Shown here piece by piece: positions 49,924 to 63,355 of a stretch of DNA of 64,000 bases (position 1 is the stretch's first letter; every line of letters starts with the position of its first letter). Source of the stretch: Yersinia aleksiciae (lineage in GTDB: Bacteria; Pseudomonadota; Gammaproteobacteria; Enterobacterales; Enterobacteriaceae). Made by a program: the position numbers and the translations under genes. Below the pieces are notes generated by a model, which searched no databases, was not told the DNA's origin, and saw nothing but the letters and a program-made list of their open reading frames with translations. Location of the stretch: contig NZ_CP011975.1 in NCBI RefSeq assembly GCF_001047675.1, positions 1,528,073 to 1,592,072 on the forward strand, written 5' to 3'.

Positions 49924-51234
<1,311 letters not shown>

Positions 51235-51266
51235 TTAACATTTGCCGTCACGGGACGCGGCTATCT

Positions 51267-52382
51267 TTAAACGCCCAGTTCTTGGTACAACCGCTTGCAT
51301 GCGCTGCCATCTTCGCGGAAGAGGTGGCAACGATGTGGTGGCAGACCGATGGAGAATGTTGCACCTTCTTCTACCAGCACCACGTCGTTCTGGCGGTAAA
51401 CCAGGTTCTGACGTATTGCCGGGATTTGGATATGAATTTGCGTCTCGTTACCCAGCTGCTCGACCACCTGAATCTCGCCTTCCAGCGTGACTTCAGAGGC
51501 ATTGCTTGGCAGCAGATGTTCCGGGCGGATACCCAAAGACATATTCGCGCCGACGTTAACCTGAGTGCCTTCTACCGGTAGCCACACTAACTGGCCATTG
51601 GGATTTGGCAGTTCGATCTGCACCTGATGAGGTTCAACGGCGGTCACTTTAACCGGTAAAAAATTCATTTTTGGCGAGCCGATAAAGCCCGCGACAAAGC
51701 GGTTGGCTGGGTAGTGGTAAAGCTCCAGTGGCTTACCCACCTGCGCCACATTGCCCGCATCCAACACCACAATTTTGTCGGCCAGCGTCATGGCTTCGAC
51801 CTGATCATGGGTGACGTAAATCATGGTGCGTTGCAGCCGCTTGTGGAGCCGCGATATCTCAATGCGCATCTGCACTCGCAGTGCGGCATCCAGGTTGGAT
51901 AGGGGTTCATCAAGCAAGAAAACATCTGGCTCAGCCACCAAGGTGCGACCGATCGCCACTCGCTGACGCTGGCCCCCTGATAGCGCCTTTGGTCGTCGGT
52001 CCAGCAGGTGAGCCAGTTGCAGCACTTCTGCTACCTGATTCACCCGTTGGTTAATTTCGGCTTTCTTTGCGCCGGCCAATTTCAGGCCAAACGACATGTT
52101 CTCTGCCACCGACAGGTGGGGATAAAGCGCATAGGACTGAAACACCATGCCGATGCCGCGTTCAGAAGGCGGCACTTCATTCATCCGCTTACCACCAATC
52201 AACAACTCACCCGAGGTAATGTCCTCAAGACCGGCAATCATCCGCAGCAGCGTTGACTTTCCACATCCGGATGGGCCAACAAACACCACAAATTCACCGT
52301 CATCGATCTCCAGATTGATATCTTTGGAAATCACAGCCTCACCAAAGGCTTTATAAACGCCGCTCAGCGTTACATTAGCCAT
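51267..52382 (-). CDS. malK: Maltose/maltodextrin ABC transporter ATPase MalK
   Basis: A 371-residue ATPase of the maltose importer. Walker [10 protein letters not shown] near residue 36, signature [13 protein letters not shown] near 134 and Walker [13 protein letters not shown] near 152 are intact. The C-terminal regulatory domain (from about 235) is present, so interactions with MalT and EIIA-Glc are possible. GGAGTAACAG precedes the ATG. It is first gene of malK-lamB-malM and is divergent from malE. Confidence 0.97.
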   Translation of the reverse strand: MANVTLSGVYKAFGEAVISKDINLEIDDGEFVVFVGPSGCGKSTLLRMIAGLEDITSGELLIGGKRMNEVPPSERGIGMVFQSYALYPHLSVAENMSFGLKLAGAKKAEINQRVNQVAEVLQLAHLLDRRPKALSGGQRQRVAIGRTLVAEPDVFLLDEPLSNLDAALRVQMRIEISRLHKRLQRTMIYVTHDQVEAMTLADKIVVLDAGNVAQVGKPLELYHYPANRFVAGFIGSPKMNFLPVKVTAVEPHQVQIELPNPNGQLVWLPVEGTQVNVGANMSLGIRPEHLLPSNASEVTLEGEIQVVEQLGNETQIHIQIPAIRQNLVYRQNDVVLVEEGATFSIGLPPHRCHLFREDGSACKRLYQELGV

Positions 52383-52747
52383 CTGTTACTCCTTTGCTTT
52401 CGCAAACAACTTTTCATAAAAACCTGACTGAAGAAAAATGGCGGAAGCAAATCCCGGCATAACCCATCGATAACTCCCAGCCCTGATGACTCTCTTGCTA
52501 CGCGTCGTTCCGCCAAGCTTTGAGCCGGTTGCCCCGGACGACGTCGCGGCCTGAGTATAGGGCGGCGCGCTAGTTAACGCTTCAACGTCTTGATCTGGCT
52601 GGGTAATAATTAACCTAACAACCGCATTTTGTTGGTAACGATGTTTCTATGCTGCAGACGCAGTTTCAGTGGCGGTGCCGTTTTTCAATGTTGGCGATAA
52701 TGCGGGAGTGACACCATTAGGTAATCATCCGTAACAAAGTTTTTCAT

Positions 52748-52771
52748 GGGGGAGGAGATAGGAGGATGAGG
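52748..52771. promoter_or_regulatory. MalT-box cluster on the malK side
   Basis: GGGGGAGGAG at 52748 and GGATGAGG at 52764 match the MalT box (GGGGAKGAGG, core GGAKGA) in direct tandem. The cluster lies in the 750-bp region between malK and malE. Confidence 0.6.
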
Positions 52772-52902
52772 GAACGACTGAGGTAGGCAGAAGTTCCACT
52801 GTAAATACAAATACGTGATCTGCCTTGCAAATTTCGACCTGCATTATTGTGTCTGACACCACAGAATAGGCAGCAATGTTAAGTGAGTCACAATAACTCG
52901 TC

Positions 52903-52930
52903 GGGGGGCGTAGAGGGGGGGAGGATGATG
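52903..52930. promoter_or_regulatory. MalT-box cluster on the malE side
   Basis: GGGGGGCGTAGAGG followed by GGGGAGGATGATGG resembles the proximal MalT sites of E. coli malEp (GGGGCGTAGGGGCAAGGAGG). The start codon is about 205 bp downstream. TTGTGACTCA at 52941 is a CRP half-site. Confidence 0.6.
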
Positions 52931-53020
52931 GTGTATCCGGTTGTGACTCAATATGTCAGCGTAATGTTTTGGTCAGTGCAATAACTGGCTTGCAGCTCAA
53001 CATTTTTTGCCACGCTGCCA

Positions 53021-53030
53021 CCCCCTCCTC
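53021..53030 (-). promoter_or_regulatory. Possible inverted MalT box
   Basis: CCCCCTCCTC reads GAGGAGGGGG on the minus strand. It resembles a MalT core but in the opposite order to the two clusters, so it is a weak call. Confidence 0.3.
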
Positions 53031-53135
53031 ACTAAGTGATTCACGGCGATACGGGCCTGAAAGTAGGCTAAAGAATGACAGCTAATGATTCTCAAGAAAG
53101 TGAGTACCCACAAAATTGGATAAAAGGATTGGATT

Positions 53136-54347
53136 ATGACTCGCAGCTTCACAAAATCCGGCATTGGTAAGACCGCACGTGTTTTGGCCCTTTCAGCGTT
53201 AACCACGTTGGTGCTCTCCTCCTCTGCTTTTGCCAAGATTGAAGAAGGTAAACTGGTTATCTGGATCAATGGCGATAAAGGCTATAACGGGTTGGCAGAA
53301 GTCGGTAAGAAATTCGAGAAAGATACCGGCATTAAAGTGACCATCGAGCACCCAGATAAATTGGAAGAGAAATTCCCGCAAGTGGCAGCAACGGGCGATG
53401 GCCCGGACATCATCTTCTGGGCCCATGACCGTTTTGGCGGCTACGCACAATCTGGCTTGCTGGCTGAGCTGCACCCATCGAAAGCCTTCCAGGACAAATT
53501 GTTCCCATTCACTTGGGATGCGGTTCGCTTTAATGGCAAGCTGATTGGTTACCCAGTGGCGGTCGAAGCACTGTCACTGATTTACAACAAAGATCTGGTA
53601 AAAGAAGCGCCGAAAACATGGGAAGAGATCCCTGCGCTGGACAAAACACTGCGTGCCAATGGCAAGAGTGCCATCATGTGGAACCTACAAGAACCCTACT
53701 TCACTTGGCCACTTATCGCCGCTGACGGTGGTTACGCCTTCAAATCTGAAAACGGTGTTTACGACGTGAAAAACGTCGGCGTGAACAATGCCGGTGCTAA
53801 AGCGGGCTTGCAATTTATCGTCGATCTGGTGAAAAACAAGCACATCAATGCGGATACGGATTACTCCATCGCTGAAGCTGCCTTTAACAAAGGTGAAACT
53901 GCGATGACCATCAATGGCCCATGGGCGTGGTCTAACATTGATAAGAGCAAAATCAACTACGGTGTGACTTTGCTGCCAACCTTCCATGGCCAGCCATCTA
54001 AACCTTTCGTTGGTGTTCTGACTGCCGGTATTAACGCCGCCAGCCCGAATAAAGAGCTCGCCACTGAATTCCTGGAAAACTACCTGATAACCGACCAAGG
54101 TCTGGCTGAAGTCAACAAAGACAAGCCACTGGGCGCGGTGGCATTGAAATCATTCCAAGAGCAGCTGGCAAAAGACCCACGTATTGCTGCGACCATGGAT
54201 AACGCCACCAAAGGCGAAATCATGCCGAACATTCCACAAATGGCCGCCTTCTGGTATGCCACCCGCAGTGCGGTGTTGAACGCCATCACTGGGCGTCAGA
54301 CGGTGGAAGCGGCACTGAACGATGCGGCAGCCCGTATCACCAAATAA
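53136..54347 (+). CDS. malE: Maltose/maltodextrin-binding protein MalE
   Basis: A 403-residue periplasmic binding protein (E. coli 396). The signal peptide is cleaved at [10 protein letters not shown] (after residue 33). The mature start [28 protein letters not shown] and the [16 protein letters not shown] and [11 protein letters not shown] tracts with sugar-stacking aromatics match MalE. AAAGGA lies about ten bases before the ATG. First gene of malEFG. Confidence 0.97.
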   Translation: MTRSFTKSGIGKTARVLALSALTTLVLSSSAFAKIEEGKLVIWINGDKGYNGLAEVGKKFEKDTGIKVTIEHPDKLEEKFPQVAATGDGPDIIFWAHDRFGGYAQSGLLAELHPSKAFQDKLFPFTWDAVRFNGKLIGYPVAVEALSLIYNKDLVKEAPKTWEEIPALDKTLRANGKSAIMWNLQEPYFTWPLIAADGGYAFKSENGVYDVKNVGVNNAGAKAGLQFIVDLVKNKHINADTDYSIAEAAFNKGETAMTINGPWAWSNIDKSKINYGVTLLPTFHGQPSKPFVGVLTAGINAASPNKELATEFLENYLITDQGLAEVNKDKPLGAVALKSFQEQLAKDPRIAATMDNATKGEIMPNIPQMAAFWYATRSAVLNAITGRQTVEAALNDAAARITK

Positions 54348-54364
54348 CAGTTTCACCTGCAAAA

Positions 54365-54386
54365 GGGGCACGGTTCGCTGTGCCCC
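54365..54386 (+). terminator. Intercistronic UUCG hairpin between malE and malF
   Basis: GGGGCACGG and CTGTGCCCC form a 9-bp stem (one G-U) capped by a TTCG tetraloop, 18 bp past malE. There is no T-run. In E. coli REP sequences at the same place protect malE mRNA and lower malF expression; this hairpin is a likely stand-in. Confidence 0.7.
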
Positions 54387-54451
54387 ACCCAGTTTTCAGT
54401 CGTTATGCTGTAACTCAATAGAATCACCAAATAGTCACAAAAGGGACCATT

Positions 54452-56029
54452 ATGCAGTTATCCCACACCGAGTATCAAAGCCGTAAAAAGAAAATTGCCT
54501 GGTGGCAAAGTGATGTCCTTAAATGGCTGGTTATCAGCGTATTAAGTCTCTTCACCTGCTATTTGATCCTGTTGATGTATGCTCAAGGTGAATATCTTTT
54601 TGCCATCGTGACGCTGATTCTGGTGAGTTTGGGGCTGTATGTTTTTGCCAATCGCCGCGCTTATGCCTGGCGTTATGTTTATCCCGGCGTGGCTGGGATG
54701 GGGCTGTTTGTCCTGTTCCCCCTGATTTGTACCATCGCCATCGCTTTTACCAACTACAGTAGCACCAACCAACTGACCTTCGAACGCGCCCAATCCGTTT
54801 TGATGGACCGGCAGTTCCAAACCGGTAAAACCTTCACTTTTGGTCTTTATCCGAGCGATAACCAATGGCGCTTGCAACTGACCAATCCAGATGACAACAC
54901 CGTCCTGATTTCCGAGCCGTTCAGCTTTGATGCTGTCGGTGAACATAAAGTTAACGTCACCCCTGCCAGCGCTGAACTGACGGGCGAACGCGCCTCCCTA
55001 CGGATCATTACGCAGAATCGTCAGGCACTCGGTGGGTTAGTCGCTATCCTGCCGGAAGGTGGCGAACTGCGCATGAGTTCACTGCGGCAATTTGCCGCAA
55101 CCAGCCCACTCTACACCTTGGGCACCGATGGCAAAGAACTGATCAACAAGCAGACTGGCGTTATCTATCGGCCTAATACCGACATCGGTTTCTATCAGGC
55201 CGTGAGTGCAGATGGACAGTGGGAAAATGAGAAACTCAGCCCCGGCTTTACCGTCACTATTGGCTGGAAAAACTTCCTACGGGTACTGCACGACGAAGGG
55301 ATCCAGAAGCCCTTTATCTCGATCTTTATCTGGACCATCACCTTCTCGATACTGAGTGTCATCCTGACGGTTGCCGTCGGCATGGTGCTGGCTTGTGTAG
55401 TGCAATGGGATGCCCTGAAAGGCAAAGCCATCTATCGGGTGATGCTTATCTTGCCTTACGCCGTCCCTGCGTTTATCTCGATATTAATTTTTAAAGGGTT
55501 ATTTAACCAAAGCTTCGGTGAAATCAACCTCATGCTAAACCACTTATTTGGCATTAAACCCGCTTGGTTCAGCGACCCGCTTACCGCTAAAAGCATGATT
55601 TTGATCGTCAATACCTGGCTCGGTTACCCCTATATGATGATTCTCTGTATGGGGCTGCTGAAAGCGATTCCTGATGACTTATATGAGGCATCAGCCATGG
55701 ATGGTGCAGGGCCATTCCAGAACTTTTTCCGCATCACCTTTCCGCTGCTGATTAAGCCACTGACACCGCTGATGATTGCCAGTTTCGCCTTTAACTTTAA
55801 TAACTTCGTGCTGATTCAGCTATTGACCAACGGTGGCCCAGATATGATTGGCACCAGCACGCCTGCGGGGTATACCGACTTGCTGGTCAACTATACCTAT
55901 CGCGTCGCCTTTGAAGGCGGTGGCGGGCAGGACTTTGGTTTGGCAGCCGCCATCGCAACCCTGATTTTCATTCTGGTCGCCGCACTCGCGATACTGAATT
56001 TGAAAGCCAGCAAAATGAATTTTGACTAA
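54452..56029 (+). CDS. malF: Maltose ABC transporter permease MalF
   Basis: A 525-residue permease (E. coli 514) with the extra N-terminal membrane helices and a large periplasmic P2 loop (about residues 95-275) characteristic of MalF. The EAA motif [23 protein letters not shown] near residue 410 couples to MalK. AAAGGGA precedes the ATG. It forms the channel with MalG. Confidence 0.96.
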   Translation: MQLSHTEYQSRKKKIAWWQSDVLKWLVISVLSLFTCYLILLMYAQGEYLFAIVTLILVSLGLYVFANRRAYAWRYVYPGVAGMGLFVLFPLICTIAIAFTNYSSTNQLTFERAQSVLMDRQFQTGKTFTFGLYPSDNQWRLQLTNPDDNTVLISEPFSFDAVGEHKVNVTPASAELTGERASLRIITQNRQALGGLVAILPEGGELRMSSLRQFAATSPLYTLGTDGKELINKQTGVIYRPNTDIGFYQAVSADGQWENEKLSPGFTVTIGWKNFLRVLHDEGIQKPFISIFIWTITFSILSVILTVAVGMVLACVVQWDALKGKAIYRVMLILPYAVPAFISILIFKGLFNQSFGEINLMLNHLFGIKPAWFSDPLTAKSMILIVNTWLGYPYMMILCMGLLKAIPDDLYEASAMDGAGPFQNFFRITFPLLIKPLTPLMIASFAFNFNNFVLIQLLTNGGPDMIGTSTPAGYTDLLVNYTYRVAFEGGGGQDFGLAAAIATLIFILVAALAILNLKASKMNFD

Positions 56030-56042
56030 GGAGGAGATGCAG

Positions 56043-56933
56043 ATGGCTATGGTTCAACCTAAATCCCAGCGTTTGCGTCTATTGGGCGCTCACTCTCTGA
56101 TGCTGTGCTTTATTGCGCTAATTATGTTCCCGCTGCTGATGGTTATTGCCATTTCGCTGCGGCCCGGCAACTTCGCCACCGGCAGCCTGATCCCTGATCA
56201 AGTTTCGTGGGAACACTGGCAGTTGGCGCTGGGTATGAGTGTGACCCATGCGGATGGCAGTACCACCCCACCGCCGTTCCCGGTGATGCTGTGGTTATGG
56301 AACTCCATCAAGATTGCGGTGATCACCGCGATGGGCATTGTGACGCTCTCCACCACTTGCGCCTATGCTTTTGCGCGGATGCGTTTTCGTGGCAAAAGTA
56401 CCTTGCTCAAAGGCATGTTGATCTTCCAGATGTTCCCTGCGGTGCTGTCATTAGTGGCACTGTATGCCTTATTTGACCGCCTCGGGCAATATATGCCGTT
56501 CATCGGGTTGAATACCCATGGTGGGGTGATTTTTGCTTATATGGGCGGGATTGCGCTGCACGTCTGGACCATCAAAGGCTACTTCGAAACCATTGATAAC
56601 TCACTGGAAGAAGCCGCTGCCTTGGACGGTGCCACCCCATGGCAAGCCTTCCGGCTGGTGTTGTTACCGCTGTCGGTGCCGATTTTAGCCGTGGTATTTA
56701 TTCTGTCGTTTATTGCCGCCATCACTGAAGTTCCCGTCGCATCCTTGCTATTGCGGGATGTCGATAGCTACACCTTGGCGGTGGGAATGCAGCAATATCT
56801 GAATCCACAAAACTACCTGTGGGGCGACTTTGCCGCTGCCGCCGTGTTGTCCGCCATTCCAATCACCACCGTCTTCCTACTAGCACAGCGCTGGCTGGTA
56901 GGTGGCTTAACCGCCGGTGGGGTGAAGGGCTAA
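56043..56933 (+). CDS. malG: Maltose ABC transporter permease MalG
   Basis: A 296-residue permease, identical in length to E. coli MalG, with six membrane helices. The EAA motif [23 protein letters not shown] lies near residue 190 and the MalG C-terminal tail LTAGGVKG, which reaches into MalK, is kept. The ATG at 56043 is preceded by GGAGG; an upstream ATG at 56022 would overlap malF and is rejected. Confidence 0.96.
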   Translation: MAMVQPKSQRLRLLGAHSLMLCFIALIMFPLLMVIAISLRPGNFATGSLIPDQVSWEHWQLALGMSVTHADGSTTPPPFPVMLWLWNSIKIAVITAMGIVTLSTTCAYAFARMRFRGKSTLLKGMLIFQMFPAVLSLVALYALFDRLGQYMPFIGLNTHGGVIFAYMGGIALHVWTIKGYFETIDNSLEEAAALDGATPWQAFRLVLLPLSVPILAVVFILSFIAAITEVPVASLLLRDVDSYTLAVGMQQYLNPQNYLWGDFAAAAVLSAIPITTVFLLAQRWLVGGLTAGGVKG

Positions 56934-57000
56934 CGTTTCTCGATCGTTTATGCCGCTGCATCACTTGTTGTACTTTAATCCTCTGGTACTGTGTCTTTAG

Positions 57001-57025
57001 GGCGGCCTTAATGGCCGCCATTTTT
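57001..57025 (+). terminator. Intrinsic terminator of malEFG
   Basis: The arms GGCGGCC / GGCCGCC close a five-base loop and are followed by ATTTTTA. It lies 67 bp past malG and just before the converging psiE stop. Confidence 0.8.
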
Positions 57026-57030
57026 ATGGG

Positions 57031-57438
57031 TCATTCTCGTTTCAGCCGCTCGGTATTCGCTAAATACAAGGTCACCACCAGCAATAAGATGGATGCGGAA
57101 TAAATCAGCGTATCAATCGGGTTTTCATGATCGACAATGATCAGTCGGATAATGGCGGTGATGCCAATATAGATAAAATAGCGCAGCGGGAAGTGATAGC
57201 CCGACTCAAAATACTTAACAATCAAGGCGATAAATTCGAAATAGAGGAAGTAAATCACAATCCCCTCAATCAGCATGTAAGACGATGCCTCTTGATTATT
57301 CATGAATAACACTTTGCCAAGATGAAACGTTTCTTTGATCAGGAAAACCACCAAAATAGCGGCCAAAAAAATCAATCCCACATTCAACAACCGTTGTAGA
57401 TTTTTAGCTATCCATTGCGAACGCGAATTCTTGGCCAT
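57031..57438 (-). CDS. psiE: Phosphate-starvation-inducible protein PsiE
   Basis: A 135-residue inner-membrane protein with four hydrophobic helices, close to E. coli PsiE (136). The core [25 protein letters not shown] stretch near residue 63 and the [25 protein letters not shown] tract near 85 are kept. Function is unknown; E. coli psiE is activated by PhoB and repressed by CRP-cAMP. The ATG at 57438 follows GGGGG at good spacing; an ATG four codons upstream has tighter spacing. Confidence 0.92.
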   Translation of the reverse strand: MAKNSRSQWIAKNLQRLLNVGLIFLAAILVVFLIKETFHLGKVLFMNNQEASSYMLIEGIVIYFLYFEFIALIVKYFESGYHFPLRYFIYIGITAIIRLIIVDHENPIDTLIYSASILLLVVTLYLANTERLKRE

Positions 57439-57476
57439 AAATACCCCCATTTAACCTCGATAAAATTACCCGAGCC

Positions 57477-57505
57477 GAAAAAAAGCCCCTTACTGTGTAA
57501 GAGGC
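57477..57505 (-). terminator. Intrinsic terminator of pgi
   Basis: GCCCCTTAC and GTAAGAGGC pair with one mismatch over a three-base loop, and on the minus strand a run of eight Ts follows. It lies 36 bp past the pgi stop. Confidence 0.82.
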
Positions 57506-57540
57506 AATAAGCACGGGTCAAGGAGCTTAAGCTTGTCAGC

Positions 57541-59199
<1,659 letters not shown>

Positions 59200-59505
59200 C
59201 TAGGCTTAAGGATAATGAAACGAATGGCCTAATTGTATCCTGTTCGGGTGTGATTGAGATCTCTTTTCTTGCGATAGGTGTTATCTCTCGAAACAACACT
59301 TGATCTCATCCCTGTTTTCTTGCTACGCCAGTTCGTGTTAGGACTTTCAATCTTAGCAGCCGCCCACATCTCAGCCAGTATCCAGTTAATTTAGTGATAT
59401 GACGGGACTAATTATTAAAGATGAAAATACCTCATGGTCATATCGTTGACAGAGAGCCGATAACCCGTTATTCCTAAACACCTACTTGCGCACCAAGTGC
59501 GTAAG

Positions 59506-59690
59506 CCAGAAGAGGTGCGTCGCCCAGGTAGAGTGTCGGAGGAGCCGTGATCCGTTGAAGACACTCGAGGGGGAGCGACGCCGAGACACGGTGATTTCGG
59601 CAGTCAACGTGTCGACTACAGGGGCTGAATCCTCTGGGTTGTCACCAGTGCCGTTCCTTTCGGGCGGTCAACAAGGTGGAGCGCTTCTGG
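59506..59690 (+). ncRNA. Lysine riboswitch (L-box) aptamer upstream of lysC
   Basis: The closing helix is CCAGAAG (59506-59512) with CTTCTGG (59684-59690). Conserved L-box core elements follow in order: AGAGGTGCG, GGAGGAGCC, ACACTCGAGGGGGAGCGACGCCGAG, GGGGCTGAATCCTCTGGG and TGTCACCAGTGCC, very like the E. coli lysC leader. Lysine binding lowers lysC expression. The 318 bp between pgi and the aptamer carry the promoters. Confidence 0.93.
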
Positions 59691-59739
59691 GTGTAACGTA
59701 GTGATATTTCTACGCCTGCCCCCTGACTTATCGCTCTTC

Positions 59740-59794
59740 CCTTGTGCCAAGGCGAATACAGATGACCACCCAAGATGGCATCCCTGACACGAGG
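59740..59794 (+). promoter_or_regulatory. Expression platform of the lysine riboswitch (ribosome-site sequestering)
   Basis: CCTTGTG at 59740-59746 can pair with CACGAGG at 59788-59794, which contains the lysC ribosome site. Closing this helix would block translation in the presence of lysine. No strong intrinsic terminator is seen between aptamer and gene. Confidence 0.65.
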
Positions 59795-59802
59795 TTTTTT
59801 AG

Positions 59803-61188
59803 ATGATTTCCGCTATGCAACAACAGACTAACCGCACCCCTTCTGCAACCGTGGTCGCCAAATTTGGGGGCACCAGTGTGGCTGATTTTGATGCCATGAG
59901 CCGCAGCGCAGATGTGGTTTTATCGAACCCGGACGTTCGTTTGGTAATCCTGTCGGCTTCTGCCGGGATTACCAATCTGTTGGTCGCCCTTGCCGATGGC
60001 TGCGAGCCAGAACAACGCGAGCACCATTTGGATGAAATCCGCCGTATTCAAGACGCTATTCTCGCTAAGCTCGCCGATCCGGTGGTGATCCGTGAAGAGA
60101 TTGATCGCATGCTGGAGAATATCGCCATGCTGTCTGAAGCCGCCAGTCTGGCGACCTCTGCGGCACTGACGGATGAGTTGGTCAGCCACGGCGAGTTAAT
60201 GTCGACCCTGCTGTTTGTCGAACTGCTACGCCAGCGTCAAGTCGCAGTAGAGTGGTTTGATGTGCGTAAAATTATGCGAACCAATGACCGTTTTGGCCGC
60301 GCAGAACCGGATACCACGGTATTGGCTGAATTGGCCCAAACTCAGTTGGCCCCGCGCATTGAGCACGCCATTATCGTGACCCAAGGATTTATCGGCAGCG
60401 AAAACAAAGGCCGAACCACCACCCTTGGCCGTGGCGGCAGTGACTATACCGCCGCCCTGCTGGGCGAAGCGCTTAACGTCAGCCGCATTGATATCTGGAC
60501 CGACGTGCCAGGGATTTACACCACTGACCCACGGGTGGTGCCAGCCGCAAAACGCATTGATAAAATTGCCTTTGAAGAGGCTGCTGAAATGGCGACCTTT
60601 GGTGCCAAAGTGCTGCATCCAGCCACCCTATTACCGGCAGTACGCAGCGACATCCCAGTGTTTGTCGGCTCAAGCAAAGATCCCGCCGCGGGTGGCACCT
60701 TGGTGTGCAACGAAACCGAAAATCCACCGCTGTTCCGTGCCTTGGCGCTGCGTCGCAATCAGACGTTGGTGACCCTGCATAGCCTGAACATGCTACATGC
60801 TCGTGGTTTTCTGGCTGAAGTATTTAACATTCTGGCGCGCCACAATATTTCCGTGGATTTGATCACCACCTCAGAAGTGAGTGTGGCACTGACATTGGAT
60901 ACTACAGGCTCGACATCAACGGCAGGTAGCCTGCTAACCACCTCGCTGCTAACTGAGCTATCCTCCCTCTGTCGGGTGGAAGTGGAAGAGGGTCTGGCAT
61001 TGGTGGCGATTATCGGCAACAACCTGTCACAGTCCTGCGGTGTGGGCAAAGAGGTGTTTGGCGTGCTCGACCCATTCAATATTCGCATGATTTGCTACGG
61101 GGCCAGCAGCCATAATCTCTGCTTCCTGATTCCGGGCAGTGATGCCGAAAAAGTGGTGCAAACGCTGCATCACAATTTGTTTGAATAA
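59803..61188 (+). CDS. lysC: Lysine-sensitive aspartokinase III
   Basis: A 461-residue aspartate kinase (E. coli 449) that starts the lysine, threonine and methionine pathway. The kinase domain has KFGGTSVADFDAM near residue 20, TTTLGRGGSDYTAALL near 205 and WTDVPGIYTTDPRVV near 230. Two ACT domains follow from about 315, where lysine binds as feedback inhibitor. The ATG at 59803 has GAGG nine bases upstream. It has an N-terminal extension of about twelve residues over E. coli. Confidence 0.96.
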   Translation: MISAMQQQTNRTPSATVVAKFGGTSVADFDAMSRSADVVLSNPDVRLVILSASAGITNLLVALADGCEPEQREHHLDEIRRIQDAILAKLADPVVIREEIDRMLENIAMLSEAASLATSAALTDELVSHGELMSTLLFVELLRQRQVAVEWFDVRKIMRTNDRFGRAEPDTTVLAELAQTQLAPRIEHAIIVTQGFIGSENKGRTTTLGRGGSDYTAALLGEALNVSRIDIWTDVPGIYTTDPRVVPAAKRIDKIAFEEAAEMATFGAKVLHPATLLPAVRSDIPVFVGSSKDPAAGGTLVCNETENPPLFRALALRRNQTLVTLHSLNMLHARGFLAEVFNILARHNISVDLITTSEVSVALTLDTTGSTSTAGSLLTTSLLTELSSLCRVEVEEGLALVAIIGNNLSQSCGVGKEVFGVLDPFNIRMICYGASSHNLCFLIPGSDAEKVVQTLHHNLFE

Positions 61189-61621
61189 TGACAACAACCA
61201 CAATATAGCGTTATGACAAACTGGGCGATTTCGTCCGGTTTGTTATATATCTGACACTAACGATTAAGGATTCTCACCTCATATTGGTAAAAATCCTCCG
61301 CTTGCTCCCCGCACCTCCCATCGCAAAAAAAACAACCGAATAACACCCGGCATTAGCCTGAATATATTTTAATTAAATCTGAATTTAGTCATTTGGTGCA
61401 ATATTAATATTAAAATATCATTATCTTTTCCTCCCTCCTGAATATCCCTTAATTCCGCTATTCGCCTGCCGCTCTTATTTATCAGGGACGGTAATTGTGC
61501 TGCCCGTAAATTTGACGCAAGGACGGAGAAGGCTAAGCCGGCCCATCGAGTTATACCCGAATAAATGGGTATGACAGATCAAAAGGGTACATCTGGCCAT
61601 GACACTCCCCCATCAGACATC
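61189..61621. other. Intergenic region before the two-partner secretion locus
   Basis: AT-rich, with no gene. ATACCC and GGGTAT form a short inverted repeat at 61552-61574 just before the TpsB gene. The drop in G+C marks the border between core and accessory DNA; the TpsB promoter must lie here but no clear boxes were read. Confidence 0.45.
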
Positions 61622-63289
61622 ATGATCAAAAAACGCACTGTATTATGGTTTTTATTGAGCACGGGCGCTCAGGCTAACACGGCTCCGCTAGCAGATATCC
61701 CCAACCCCATTGATGAATCACGCCAAAACTTACAAAACAGCAGCAATGAGATTAATCAATTAATAGAAGAGCGCCGCCGGGCACAACTTAAACAGCCCGA
61801 ATACATAACAGACGCTGAGAACAATGCGCCAGAACTAGAAAATATCGAACAATGCCTGCCTATCAACGGTGTTTATATTCAGGGTATTACCTTATTAACC
61901 CCCGCGGATTTAAATAATCTAACCGCCCTACCTGAACAATGTATTGGCAGTGAAAATGTCAATCTGTTGGCTCGCGAGCTAACTCATATTTATCTAACGA
62001 AAGGCTATATCACCGCACGTGTCCAGTTTATACCACCTAATGCCGAGGGGGCGCTGGGCTTGGATGTCACCGAGGGATTTATTGAGGAATTTGAAAGTGA
62101 TGACCCGGAATTAGACGGAGAAAAACTATTCCCAAATATGATCGGTAAGCCGCTGAATATTAGCCAACTGGACCAAGGGCTAGATCAAGCCAACCGTTTA
62201 CCGTCGAACAAAGTCACCGTGGATATCTTGCCAGGAACCCTACCGGGAGGGTCAATTCTCAAACTCAGTAATATCCGCTCACAACCTTGGCATCTGACCA
62301 CATCACTCGATAATTACGGTAATGAACATACTGGAAAATGGTTGAGCCGCAATACGTTCTCTTTTGATAACCCTCTTGGGTTGTCAGACTCCATTAGTTT
62401 GAATATCACTGGCACCACCGATAGTCCGAAAAAAAATCATAGCCGCGCATACTCACTGTTTTATTCCGTACCCTACGGTGCATTAACCTTCAGTGGTTTT
62501 GGCAGTTATTCCGAATACCTTTACCCAGTTAAATTGCAGTTTAATACCATCGAATTGCAAGGTAACACTCAGCAACATGGTTTACGCACGGATTATGTAT
62601 TCTATCGTGACCAGGACCAAATCAATGGCTTAAGTGCTCAGCTAACCTATAAGCAGGCTGAGAACTATCTTGATGACCAGAAAATTTCAGTCAGCAGCCC
62701 AACTCTAACGGTATTTGAACTGGGTGTTAATCACCTGCAAATCTTACCAACCGGTATATTCAACGTTAACTTCAGCATTGAGCAAGGATTAACATTGCTG
62801 GGTGCCGACCAAAATCTGTCAGCCAGTTATCAGGATAGCCAATTTTCCAAAGCTAAGCTCGCCATCACTTCTAACCAATATTTCAAATTATTTGATGATT
62901 TTTATCTGTTTAGCAATCAGTTCTATGGTCAATACACCCATGACCGTCTACCGGGTACCGAGTGGATCAGCATTACCGATAGCAGCGCTATTCGTGGTTT
63001 CAGTCGCAATACCCTCTCTGCTGATAATGGTTGGTACTTGCAAAATACGCTATCGCACAACATCGCTTTGGGTGATATCACCCTAACACCGCGTTTAGGC
63101 TTTGATATCGGTCGCATTCAGCAACAACAGCAAAATTGGGCCAGCGCAATGGGCATCAGCGCCGGAGCCAGTATCAATTATCACGATTTTAAATTGGATA
63201 TTGAGGTCAATCGTGGCCGGTTATTGTCTGTCACCTCACCGATAAAAGACCCGACACAAATTCTGGCGCGTTTTTCCTATTCCTTTTAA
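61622..63289 (+). CDS. Two-partner secretion transporter TpsB (ShlB/FhaC/CdiB family)
   Basis: A 555-residue outer-membrane Omp85-type transporter that exports the TpsA protein encoded next. The signal peptide ends near STGAQA|NTAPL. A helical plug segment (RQNLQNSSNEINQLIEERRRAQLKQ) is followed by two POTRA domains (about 75-215) and a 16-strand barrel ending in Phe. The barrel-lid motif AIRGF (near residue 457-461) is the conserved RGF/Y lock of the family. The ATG at 61622 is chosen for the signal peptide; its ribosome site is weak, and in-frame ATGs at 61565 and 61571 exist, so the start is uncertain. It is co-oriented with, and 66 bp before, the TpsA gene. Confidence 0.88.
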   Translation: MIKKRTVLWFLLSTGAQANTAPLADIPNPIDESRQNLQNSSNEINQLIEERRRAQLKQPEYITDAENNAPELENIEQCLPINGVYIQGITLLTPADLNNLTALPEQCIGSENVNLLARELTHIYLTKGYITARVQFIPPNAEGALGLDVTEGFIEEFESDDPELDGEKLFPNMIGKPLNISQLDQGLDQANRLPSNKVTVDILPGTLPGGSILKLSNIRSQPWHLTTSLDNYGNEHTGKWLSRNTFSFDNPLGLSDSISLNITGTTDSPKKNHSRAYSLFYSVPYGALTFSGFGSYSEYLYPVKLQFNTIELQGNTQQHGLRTDYVFYRDQDQINGLSAQLTYKQAENYLDDQKISVSSPTLTVFELGVNHLQILPTGIFNVNFSIEQGLTLLGADQNLSASYQDSQFSKAKLAITSNQYFKLFDDFYLFSNQFYGQYTHDRLPGTEWISITDSSAIRGFSRNTLSADNGWYLQNTLSHNIALGDITLTPRLGFDIGRIQQQQQNWASAMGISAGASINYHDFKLDIEVNRGRLLSVTSPIKDPTQILARFSYSF

Positions 63290-63355
63290 TTAATTCGCCG
63301 CCAATTTTCAGCATTTTTACCAACACTAGAATGTAAATATAACTGGAGATATAAA

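Noticed and set aside
59486..59701. 71-codon plus-strand frame before lysC
   Set aside because: It coincides with the lysine riboswitch, whose conserved RNA core explains the sequence.
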